DNA of 43,083 nt from Clostridia bacterium (GTDB lineage: Bacteria > Bacillota > Clostridia > Oscillospirales > Acutalibacteraceae). Every line of letters begins with the position of its first letter. Within the stretch, counting starts at the first letter, position 1. Made by a program: the position numbers and the translations under genes. The stretch covers positions 1 through 43,083 of the forward strand of contig JAFRQQ010000025.1 of NCBI GenBank assembly GCA_017428525.1. Direction: 5' to 3'. Under the pieces are notes generated by a model. The model worked only from the letters and a program-made list of their open reading frames with translations, was not told where the DNA came from and searched no databases. Shown here in pieces: positions 23,215 through 30,394 of the stretch.

Positions 23215-25419
23215 TCAGTCCCGCGTCACAAACGTATTCTCGCCCGCCTGGAGCGTGTGGGTTTTCCCGCCGACCACGGCTTCCGCCTCACAGCCCGCAG
23301 GCACGGTGAAGGTGAACCGCCAGCCCTTCGGCGTCTTTTTATAAGCGGCCGCCACAACGCCGAAATCGGTTTCGATCGAGGCGTTCGCCCAGGGAATGCG
23401 GGCATCCGGCGCGGGCGCAAAGCGGATCTTCCGATAACCCGGCGCAACCGGGCAGATGCCCACCAGCCGGCGGAACATCCAAGAATAAACGCTGCCGTAG
23501 GCGTAATGGTTGAAGGAATTCATGCCGGGCGTTGAGAATGTGCCGTCGGGGAACATGCCGTCCCAGCGTTCCCAGATCGTGGTTGCGCCCATGGTCACTG
23601 GATAGAGCCAGGAGGGGCATTCCGTGCGCAGCAGGAGGTCCACGGCAAGCGTATCCGCACCGGCCATCGTCAGCGCATCCAGCAGATAGGTGGAGCCGAT
23701 AAAGCCCGTGGTCAGCCGCCCGTGGCGTTTGACGTCCTCAATCAGCTGCTGCCCGGTCGCCGCGGGATCATCGGTCAGGCCGAAGACCAGCGCGAGCACG
23801 GCGGCGGTCTGCGTATCCTGCTTCATGCGGCCGTTTTTCATGTATTCCGCGCGGAAGAATGCAACCGTATGCGCATAGGCATATTCATAGTAGGCGGTTT
23901 CCAGCCCGAAGATCCGGCAGGCCTTGATCAGGATCGAAAGATCATAGGCCAGATAGGCCGTGGCGATCAGGCCGCGATCGGTTCTGCCCATAGCGTCCTG
24001 CGTATCCTCCTTATCCTGGCTCAGCCAGTCGCCGAAGCCGCCGTCCGTCCACGGATGCGCCAGCTGCGCGCCGGTGCCCTTTGCCTTCTCGCGACACTGC
24101 GCAAGCATATAATCGACCCAGCGCTTCATCGTCGGCAGCTGCCGCGCCAGCCGGTCGCGGTCGCCGTAGGCGCAATACAGCTCCCAGGGAACGATGACCG
24201 CCACATCCGCCCAGGCGGGGGAGGCATAGGTGCTCTTTTCGCGCTTCCAGATCAGCGGGCAGACGTGCGGCACGTCGCCGGCCGGACTCTGATCCGCCGC
24301 GATGTCATTCATCCATTTGTCAAAGAAGGCGCGCACGTCGAAGTTGATCGCGGCCGTGCGGCAGAAGACCTCAGCGTCGCCGGTCCAGCCCAGCCGCTCG
24401 TCGCGCTGCGGGCAATCCGTCGGCACATCGAGGAAGTTGCCCTTCTGGCCCCAGACCACATTGTTATAGAATTGATTCAGCAGCGGATGCGCGCATTCAA
24501 ACTGCCCGGTGCGCTTCATGCCGGAATAGACGGCAATCGCGGTGAAATCCGCGGGATCCGGCTGCTCCAGGCCGATCACCTGGATATAACGGAAGCCGTA
24601 GAAGGTATACTGCGGCTTGACCGTCACGCGCTGCCCGCCGGCAATCACCGTGTAAATCGCCTTCGCACTGCGCAGATTCTCCGTGTAAACATTGCCGTCC
24701 CGATCGAGCACCTCGAAATGCTGCAGACGGATCTTTGTGCCCTTGGGCGCGTCGACCGTCAGCTCCACATAACCGGTGATTTCCTGCCCGAAATCGATCA
24801 CGGTCTCGCCCTTGGGCGTCACGATCAGCGTCTGCCCCGGGAAACGCTCCTGCTCCAGAATCGGCTCGCCCTCCGAGGGGATCAGCTGGTTTTTCTGATA
24901 CGGCACCGTCACTGCAGCGGTGAAATCGCCGGGGCCGCGCGTGAGATCGAGCGTTTCGCCGTTATAGATATCGTTATAGGTGATCTGCGTTTTCCGGGTC
25001 TGCCAGTCGCTGCCCGAGCAGATGCACACCTCGCTGCCGTCCTCGTAGGTCACGGTCAGCGCGCAGAGCAGCGCCGCTTCGTCCGGACCCAGGCCGTCGC
25101 CGCCCCAGTATTTGACCTTGTGGAACAGCCAGCCGCGGCCCACGCCGACCGACAGGCAGTTCTCGCCCTTCTTCAGCAGATCGGTCACGTCATAGGTGCG
25201 AAATTGCAGGCGCTTGTCATAGACGGTCCAGCCGGGCGCCAGCACATCCGCGCCGATCCGCTCGCCGTTGAGCTGCGCGACGAAGACGCCGTGCGCCGTC
25301 AGAGAGATCTCCGCACGGGCGACCGCCTTTTTCACCCGAAAAACCTTGCTGAATTCCGTTGCGCATACGCCGTTTTTGCGCTTTGCCTTGATCCATTCCG
25401 CCTGAAAAATCCGATTCAT
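23215..25419 (-). CDS. GH78 alpha-L-rhamnosidase
   Basis: 734 residues. It has the GH78 order: an N-terminal beta domain (SLTAHGVFVAQLNGERIGAD, then APGWTVYDKRLQFRTYDVTD), a central domain (YTFYGFRYIQVIGLEQPDPA) and an (alpha/alpha)6 barrel with the signature FLDVPTDCPQRDERLGWTGD at 329-348, holding conserved acidic catalytic residues. It ends in the usual C-terminal beta domain (YRKIRFAPAPDARIPWANAS). The enzyme releases terminal alpha-L-rhamnose, for instance from rhamnogalacturonan or flavonoid glycosides. No signal peptide; cytoplasmic. Start: AAAGGAG lies 7 bases before the ATG, and a longer frame upstream lacks a ribosome site. It is the last gene of a four-gene operon, 29 bases after the sulfoquinovosidase. 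Confidence 0.93.
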   Translation of the reverse strand: MNRIFQAEWIKAKRKNGVCATEFSKVFRVKKAVARAEISLTAHGVFVAQLNGERIGADVLAPGWTVYDKRLQFRTYDVTDLLKKGENCLSVGVGRGWLFHKVKYWGGDGLGPDEAALLCALTVTYEDGSEVCICSGSDWQTRKTQITYNDIYNGETLDLTRGPGDFTAAVTVPYQKNQLIPSEGEPILEQERFPGQTLIVTPKGETVIDFGQEITGYVELTVDAPKGTKIRLQHFEVLDRDGNVYTENLRSAKAIYTVIAGGQRVTVKPQYTFYGFRYIQVIGLEQPDPADFTAIAVYSGMKRTGQFECAHPLLNQFYNNVVWGQKGNFLDVPTDCPQRDERLGWTGDAEVFCRTAAINFDVRAFFDKWMNDIAADQSPAGDVPHVCPLIWKREKSTYASPAWADVAVIVPWELYCAYGDRDRLARQLPTMKRWVDYMLAQCREKAKGTGAQLAHPWTDGGFGDWLSQDKEDTQDAMGRTDRGLIATAYLAYDLSILIKACRIFGLETAYYEYAYAHTVAFFRAEYMKNGRMKQDTQTAAVLALVFGLTDDPAATGQQLIEDVKRHGRLTTGFIGSTYLLDALTMAGADTLAVDLLLRTECPSWLYPVTMGATTIWERWDGMFPDGTFSTPGMNSFNHYAYGSVYSWMFRRLVGICPVAPGYRKIRFAPAPDARIPWANASIETDFGVVAAAYKKTPKGWRFTFTVPAGCEAEAVVGGKTHTLQAGENTFVTRD

Positions 25420-25448
25420 ACAGATGCTCCTTTCTCTTTCTGGTCCGT

Positions 25449-27467
25449 TTATTTCATGCATGGCGTGCCATGCTTTTTCCCGATCTGCTCAAACAGCGCG
25501 CGCCAGGAAGAATCGGCGCGGAAGAAGACCGGCGGCTGCCCGAGCGGGCAGGCGACCTCCGCCGCCCCATTCTCATAGCTGCGGCCGGTCCACAGATGAA
25601 TCCATGCGCCCCGCGGCAGCGTTACGCTGCGCTGTGTCTGCGCCTCCCGCACCACCGGCGCGACGATCAGATCGCCGCCGAGCAGATACTGATCCTGCAG
25701 CGTGTAAAGCCGGTCGTCCGTTTCGTCGCAGAAGAACATCGGCCGCTGCACCGGCAGACCGTGCGCCGCGTTTTCCCGCACGGCCGCGCGGGTATAGGGC
25801 GCGAGCATGGTGAACACATCCACCAGCCGCGCGAGCTGCGTCATGCAGTCGTCATCGTCATAATACTGGAAGTTTTCCTCCGGGCGGTTGCCTTCATGCG
25901 TGCGCATCATCGGCGTGAACGCCGCCATCTCCGCCCAGCGCAGAAACAGCTCCTTGGTGCGCACATTGCCGAACAGGGAGGTGTAGCCGCCGATATCGCT
26001 GTGGCTCAGGCCGCAGCCGCTCATGCCCGCGCTCAGCGCCGCGCAGATCGTGGTGCCCAGACCGTCATGCCTGGAGAAATCCACCGACTGATCGCCTGCC
26101 CAGAGCATCGTGCACCAGCGCTGGCTGCCCGTGCCGCCCGCGCGCATGAAATAGAAGCAATCCCCCAGCCTGCCGCTTTCCGCAAGCGCTTCATAATTGC
26201 ATCTGGCCCAGCGCACCGGCCAGCGGTTATGCTCGAGCATCGGCGATATGCCGTTGTCGAGCACCAGATCGTCTGTCGGCAGATATTCGCCGAAATCCGC
26301 CATCCAGCCGTCGATGCCGATCGCAAGGCTGTGCGCCTTGATCACCGCATTCTTGAACCATTCAAAGGCCGCCGGCTTCGTCAGATCGACCACGCCACAG
26401 TCAAATTCGCCGAAATCCACCAGATAGACGCTGCCGTCCTGCTTTTTGGCAAAGACATCCTGCGCCAGTCCTTCACGAAACAGCGCGCCGTCCCTGACCA
26501 GATACGGATTCAGATACCCCATGAACCGGATGCCGCGCGCATGCAGCTGCGCGATGAACGCCGGCAGATCCGGATACATCTCCGGCTGATACTGCCAGTC
26601 CCACTGCAGGCGTTTGCCGAAGGAGGTCACGCGCTTGCCGCACCAATCCTGGCACCAGACCGCGGCCACGGGAATGCCGTGCGCCAGCGTGCGCTCGAGC
26701 AGCGCCGACGTGCGTTCCCTGCCGCCCTGCAGGCCGAGGATCAGACCGTTGCCCACCCAGTCGGGCAGCACGGGCTGACGGCCGAGAACAGCGGTTTCCT
26801 TCTCGAGCAGCGCCGGGAAGCTCTCCGCCGCTTCGATGCGGATTTCCCGCGGGATCTCCCAGAACTGCAGCTCATGAAACGCCGGATGCCGGAAATCGAA
26901 ATCGGCATAGGCCGCGGTATCGGCATGCAGATAATACCGCCGGCTCGACACAAAGGTCGGCTGCGGATAGTTGGTGTTGTAGTAATCTCCGCCGGCCTTG
27001 TTCTCCACATCGGACCGCCAGGTCACATAGGTCGTTTTATCGCGCCCGACGCCGGGCTCCGAGGTCCAGAGCGGGAAATGCCGGCCGCGCAGGTCAAAAT
27101 AGGACATCTGCTCGCCGCAGCCGTAGCAATGCTCCGCAGGATCAGCGCAAACGCGCAGCCAGAACCGGTTGACATTCGCATCCGCCGCGGCAAAGCGCAG
27201 TGTGCAGCAGTCCCCCTGCAACCGCAGCTCCATGCGCAGCGCCGCACCGAACTGCACCGTGCAGCCGTCATCGGTCGGGGCGGCCGCCGTCATATGCAGC
27301 GGGATGCGCGCCGTGACATAATCCTCGATCTGATAGTTGCCGCGGTACATCTCCACGGTTTCCTCGCCGCGGCCGAGAAACACCCCCGGCGTTTTCGCAT
27401 CAAAGTGCAGCAGCGGCGCGCCGCCGAGCGTCAGCGTCAGACTGTCCGCTGTCAGATGCAGCTTCAT
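25449..27467 (-). CDS. yihQ: GH31 sulfoquinovosidase (YihQ type)
   Basis: 672 residues, like E. coli YihQ, to which it looks alike along its whole length (CYGCGEQMSYFDLRGRHFPL; HSDIGGYTSLF; TPMMRTHEGNRP). The nucleophile is Asp391 in WMADFGEYLPTD and the acid/base Asp459 in WAGDQSVD. The five residues that distinguish sulfoquinovosidases are all present: Gln247 (LGLQGG), Gln273 (CQDWCG), Arg286 and Trp289 (FGKRLQW) and Tyr495 (GGYTSLF). Arg, Trp and Tyr cradle the sulfonate in YihQ. The enzyme frees sulfoquinovose from sulfoquinovosyl glycerol or the plant sulfolipid. No signal peptide. Start: GGGGG 7 bases before this ATG, the same style as the upstream gene; an ATG seven codons earlier overlaps that gene's stop as ATGA and is the alternative. 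Confidence 0.9.
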   Translation of the reverse strand: MKLHLTADSLTLTLGGAPLLHFDAKTPGVFLGRGEETVEMYRGNYQIEDYVTARIPLHMTAAAPTDDGCTVQFGAALRMELRLQGDCCTLRFAAADANVNRFWLRVCADPAEHCYGCGEQMSYFDLRGRHFPLWTSEPGVGRDKTTYVTWRSDVENKAGGDYYNTNYPQPTFVSSRRYYLHADTAAYADFDFRHPAFHELQFWEIPREIRIEAAESFPALLEKETAVLGRQPVLPDWVGNGLILGLQGGRERTSALLERTLAHGIPVAAVWCQDWCGKRVTSFGKRLQWDWQYQPEMYPDLPAFIAQLHARGIRFMGYLNPYLVRDGALFREGLAQDVFAKKQDGSVYLVDFGEFDCGVVDLTKPAAFEWFKNAVIKAHSLAIGIDGWMADFGEYLPTDDLVLDNGISPMLEHNRWPVRWARCNYEALAESGRLGDCFYFMRAGGTGSQRWCTMLWAGDQSVDFSRHDGLGTTICAALSAGMSGCGLSHSDIGGYTSLFGNVRTKELFLRWAEMAAFTPMMRTHEGNRPEENFQYYDDDDCMTQLARLVDVFTMLAPYTRAAVRENAAHGLPVQRPMFFCDETDDRLYTLQDQYLLGGDLIVAPVVREAQTQRSVTLPRGAWIHLWTGRSYENGAAEVACPLGQPPVFFRADSSWRALFEQIGKKHGTPCMK

Positions 27468-27484
27468 TTGATCGCCCCCGTTGT

Positions 27485-29029
27485 TCATTCATACAGCTTG
27501 CCCAGCGCCGCAACGTCGGCGTCGGTCAAAGTGCCGTCCAGAATCAGAAGATCGTCCATGCGGAAAATCAGTCCGCGCGAACGGTTATAGGTCATGCGCG
27601 CGTCGTCACCGATCACGAATGCGCCGCCCTGCGGCAGGCTTTCCGCAAAGGGCGCGGCGATCCGGTCGGTATGCGCCCGCTGAAAATTCAGATAACAGAC
27701 GGTCTCGCCGCTCTGCGTATCAAACGAGAGCGCCACATGGATCCAGCCGCTGTAGCGATCCGCACCGAAGGCCGTCACGGTATCCGTATCGTCGTCGCCG
27801 CAGCCGTACTGCACCATGATCGAGTGATTGCGCAGCAGCACGTTGAAGCCCCGCGCCTGATGCAGCCCGCGTTCCGGGCTTTTATTGCCGAGCACGCAGA
27901 TCTGCTCCGGCAGATTCGCATCCGCCAGCACCCAGAACAGAATCGAAAACCCGGGCTGCAGCCGCAGACCTTCGACCGTCAGCGCACCGGTCGCGCCGAA
28001 TTCCGCCGTTGCGCCGCGCACGCCGTTGGAATAGAACTTGACCGCGCCGTGCTCCTGCAGGCTGCAGCGTCCCGCCGCATCCGTGAGCGTGTCGTCGCAT
28101 TGCAGACAAAGCTGCACGCGCGCGCCGAACAGGGGGCCTAGCCCCTCCGGCGCATCATAGGCAACCGACGGCTTCTGCGCCGGATGCTTCATCGGTGCGC
28201 TCTGCCGATAGGTCAGCGCAGGATCCGGAAAAATGCCGAGCGGCACCTGCGAGGTGTAGCCGCCGGGCGTATATGCCGGCACAGGCAGGCCGAGCGCGTA
28301 GAGCACGGTTGCGGAGATATCCTTCGTCACCGCAAAGGAAATCTCGCCCGGGCAGACGTCCCTGCCCGCCGCGCCGAAGAAAATGTATTTTTCGGTTTCC
28401 GCCCAGCCGCCGTGACCGTGGTTCACGCCGCCGTGATCCGCAAGGCACAGAAAGAGCGTATCCTCCGCGATCCCCTGCTGCACATAGGCGTCATAAATCC
28501 GGCCGACCAGCGCGTCGATCTCCCGGATCTTTGCCAGATGGCCGGGCGTGCCGTATCCGAAGTGATGGCCGGCCCCGTCCACCTCATCGAGCTGAACGAA
28601 GAGGAAGGTCGGCTTTTTCGAAACGCAATCCAGGATTTCCGCCGTGACAAGCGTATCGTTCTCCGCCGTGCGCTTATCCACGCCGATCCCGTCCTCGACG
28701 ATGCCGATGTTGATCGGCGTCCAGTTGACGGCCGACGCCAGATACGCCGCCGGCATCGCCGCGCGGATGCGGCGAAACAGGGTGGGCAGCGCGTCGTTCC
28801 GATAGGGATTGCAGGAAATCGAGCCGTTGGTCAGATTGTGCACGGCCGGGTCCGTTCCCAGCAGCATGCCGCCCCAGTTTTCCGCGCTGATGGTCGGATC
28901 CATGCTCAGGGCATGATAGGTGACCGCGCCGTTTTTGAAAATGCGGTCCAGCTGCGGCGTTTCCGCCTGCCGGTTGAAATTGCCCATGCCGTCGATTCCG
29001 ATGACGGCGACATAAGAATAAGGTTTCAT
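27485..29029 (-). CDS. Alkaline-phosphatase-superfamily phosphodiesterase with LamG-like tail
   Basis: 514 residues. Residues 1 to about 290 match the nucleotide pyrophosphatase/phosphodiesterase branch: VIGIDGMGNF (Asp13, metal), SMDPTISAENWGGMLLG with Ser48 at the nucleophile position, QLDEVDGAGHHFGYGT, CLADHGGVNHGHGGW, all metal ligands. No Cys-x-Pro-x-Arg motif, so it is not a formylglycine sulfatase. Residues ~315-510 resemble a concanavalin-like LamG domain (SGWIHVALSFDTQSGETVCY), usually a glycan-binding fold, with a closing DGTLTDADVAALGKLYE that is typical of such domains. No signal peptide. It sits 17 bases before the sulfoquinovosidase start and may cut a phosphodiester in the same imported compound (inference). 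Confidence 0.82.
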   Translation of the reverse strand: MKPYSYVAVIGIDGMGNFNRQAETPQLDRIFKNGAVTYHALSMDPTISAENWGGMLLGTDPAVHNLTNGSISCNPYRNDALPTLFRRIRAAMPAAYLASAVNWTPINIGIVEDGIGVDKRTAENDTLVTAEILDCVSKKPTFLFVQLDEVDGAGHHFGYGTPGHLAKIREIDALVGRIYDAYVQQGIAEDTLFLCLADHGGVNHGHGGWAETEKYIFFGAAGRDVCPGEISFAVTKDISATVLYALGLPVPAYTPGGYTSQVPLGIFPDPALTYRQSAPMKHPAQKPSVAYDAPEGLGPLFGARVQLCLQCDDTLTDAAGRCSLQEHGAVKFYSNGVRGATAEFGATGALTVEGLRLQPGFSILFWVLADANLPEQICVLGNKSPERGLHQARGFNVLLRNHSIMVQYGCGDDDTDTVTAFGADRYSGWIHVALSFDTQSGETVCYLNFQRAHTDRIAAPFAESLPQGGAFVIGDDARMTYNRSRGLIFRMDDLLILDGTLTDADVAALGKLYE

Positions 29030-29047
29030 TGGAATCCCCCGTTTGTT

Positions 29048-30076
29048 TTATTCGGAATTGCCCCCGCCTGCCGGCTGCACCCACAGATGCCGCCGGATCG
29101 TCCCGGTCGGGAAATCAAAGGGCGGCAGGCTCAGAAGAAGGAGAATCGGGATGGCCAGCGCCAGGAACGCCCAGCGGCCGGCGACCGTTTCCGCAAGCAG
29201 GGCGCCCACGCCGCAGGCCTGCAGCACATAGAGCACCGGCATATGCCAGAAATAGACGCCGAAGGTGCGCGCGCCGCAGGCGGTGAGCACCGGCAGCTTC
29301 CGGCCCGGCATCAGGCAAAGCAGCGCAAGGGTCATCAGCAGCGCGCCGGCCATGCAAAGCAGGCGCAGCAGCGGACCGAAGGGCTGCAGCTCCGGCCGCA
29401 GGAGCGCATAGGTGTTGCGCCCGGAAAACAGGGTCCGCACTTTGTTGACGGTATCGTATCCGAGCGCTGCCAGCACGCCCCAGCCGATCAGCAGCGCGGC
29501 GGCCGGCAGCTTGAGCCACGCATGCGACGTCGCTGCGCAGAGCTTCTCCCGGTCGATCATCGCGCCGAGCAAAAACAGCGGGAAAAAGGCGATGGCCCGC
29601 GTCAGCGCCAGAAAATCGCCGAGGGCCGCAGTATAGCCGATCATCAGCGAAGCCAGCACGGCCAGCGGCAGCAGCGCTTTGCGGTTCATGCCGCGCAGCA
29701 GCGCCATCACGAGCTGATAGCATCCCATCACATACATATACCACGGCGCGCCGGATTCGTGCAGCACATCGACGCCGGTATCGCCGAACAGCAGCATGCG
29801 CACCAGAAACATCACCGTGCGCATGAGCAGACCGATCGCGAAAAACTGCACGGCCCGTTCCCGCGCGCGGCCGTCCTTATAGAACAGGCCGGAAAGGAAG
29901 ATGAACGCCGGCATATGAAAACCGTAAATCCAGAGAGAGACCCTGCAGAGCATCGGATACTGCCCGGCGTTCGGCACGCAATCGATCAGGTGGCCGGCAA
30001 CCACAAGCAGCATCAGCACGGCGCGCAGATGATCGTATTTAAAAATGCGCGCAGACGAAGCAGCCGATCGATCCAT
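29048..30076 (-). CDS. Membrane acyltransferase of the Acyl_transf_3 family
   Basis: 342 residues with about ten membrane segments. The family's N-terminal motif is FKYDHLRAVLMLLVVAGHLI, containing the conserved Arg and His, followed by LWIYGFHMPAFIFLSGLFYK, another family hallmark. These enzymes move acetyl or other acyl groups across the membrane onto surface sugars or polysaccharides. It is the first gene of the operon leading to the sulfoquinovosidase and rhamnosidase, an unexpected place for a transferase. Start: AAAGGAGG lies 8 bases before the ATG; a longer frame has no ribosome site. A TTGATT/TACAAT promoter lies 75 bases upstream. Confidence 0.87.
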   Translation of the reverse strand: MDRSAASSARIFKYDHLRAVLMLLVVAGHLIDCVPNAGQYPMLCRVSLWIYGFHMPAFIFLSGLFYKDGRARERAVQFFAIGLLMRTVMFLVRMLLFGDTGVDVLHESGAPWYMYVMGCYQLVMALLRGMNRKALLPLAVLASLMIGYTAALGDFLALTRAIAFFPLFLLGAMIDREKLCAATSHAWLKLPAAALLIGWGVLAALGYDTVNKVRTLFSGRNTYALLRPELQPFGPLLRLLCMAGALLMTLALLCLMPGRKLPVLTACGARTFGVYFWHMPVLYVLQACGVGALLAETVAGRWAFLALAIPILLLLSLPPFDFPTGTIRRHLWVQPAGGGNSE

Positions 30077-30150
30077 GCGCGATTCCTCCTTTGCGCGGCG
30101 CAAACCACCGGCGGCAAACGCCGTTGCTTCCCCGCGCTTCATTCCTGTTT

Positions 30151-30179
30151 ATTGTAACAAAGCGGCCGTTAAAAATCAA
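30151..30179 (-). promoter_or_regulatory. Promoter of the acyltransferase-sulfoquinovosidase operon
   Basis: Minus strand TTGATT, 17 bases, TACAAT, 75 bases before the first gene of the four-gene operon. No other clear promoter is seen in the short gaps within it. Confidence 0.6.
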
Positions 30180-30212
30180 GCTGTTTCTGCGTTTTTGCCG
30201 CCCGACGCGATA

Positions 30213-30253
30213 AGCGGCCTCCCCGCTCTGAAAAATGCTTGCGGGATGGCCGC
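30213..30253 (-). other. Long imperfect hairpin between operons
   Basis: GCGGCC...GGCCGC outer arms with CCCGC/GCGGG inner arms form a stem-loop with an AT-rich loop, without an adjacent T-run on the minus strand. It lies after the terminator of the giant gene and before the next promoter. Function unclear. Confidence 0.35.
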
Positions 30254-30263
30254 CTTTCGGATG

Positions 30264-30294
30264 CAAAAACCCGGCGCAGCCGAAGCCACGCCGG
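30264..30294 (-). terminator. Intrinsic terminator after the giant repeat gene
   Basis: On the minus strand CCGGCG and CGCCGG pair around a partly pairing loop and are followed by GTTTTTG. A second GC hairpin (ATCGCCCCC/GGGGGCGAT, 30327-30354) without T-run precedes it. Confidence 0.65.
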
Positions 30295-30394
30295 ATTCTT
30301 TGATTTGTTTGATTGAAAACCGGGTGATCGCCCCCCGCCGGAGCAGGGGGCGATATTCAGTTTTGCGAAAGGGTTACACGTTTACTCGCTGCGG

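Noticed and set aside
25449..27467. Ordinary GH31 alpha-glucosidase or alpha-xylosidase
   Set aside because: All five sulfoquinovosidase-specific residues and full-length similarity to YihQ favour the sulfonate-sugar enzyme.
27485..29029. Sulfatase, suggested by the nearby sulfoquinovosidase
   Set aside because: No Cys/Ser-x-Pro-x-Arg formylglycine motif; the nucleophile region PTISAEN fits the phosphodiesterase branch. Sulfoquinovose carries a C-S bond that sulfatases do not cut.
23722..30157. Several long plus-strand frames opposite GH78, GH31, the phosphodiesterase-like and acyltransferase genes
   Set aside because: All are in-register shadows of strongly supported minus-strand genes.
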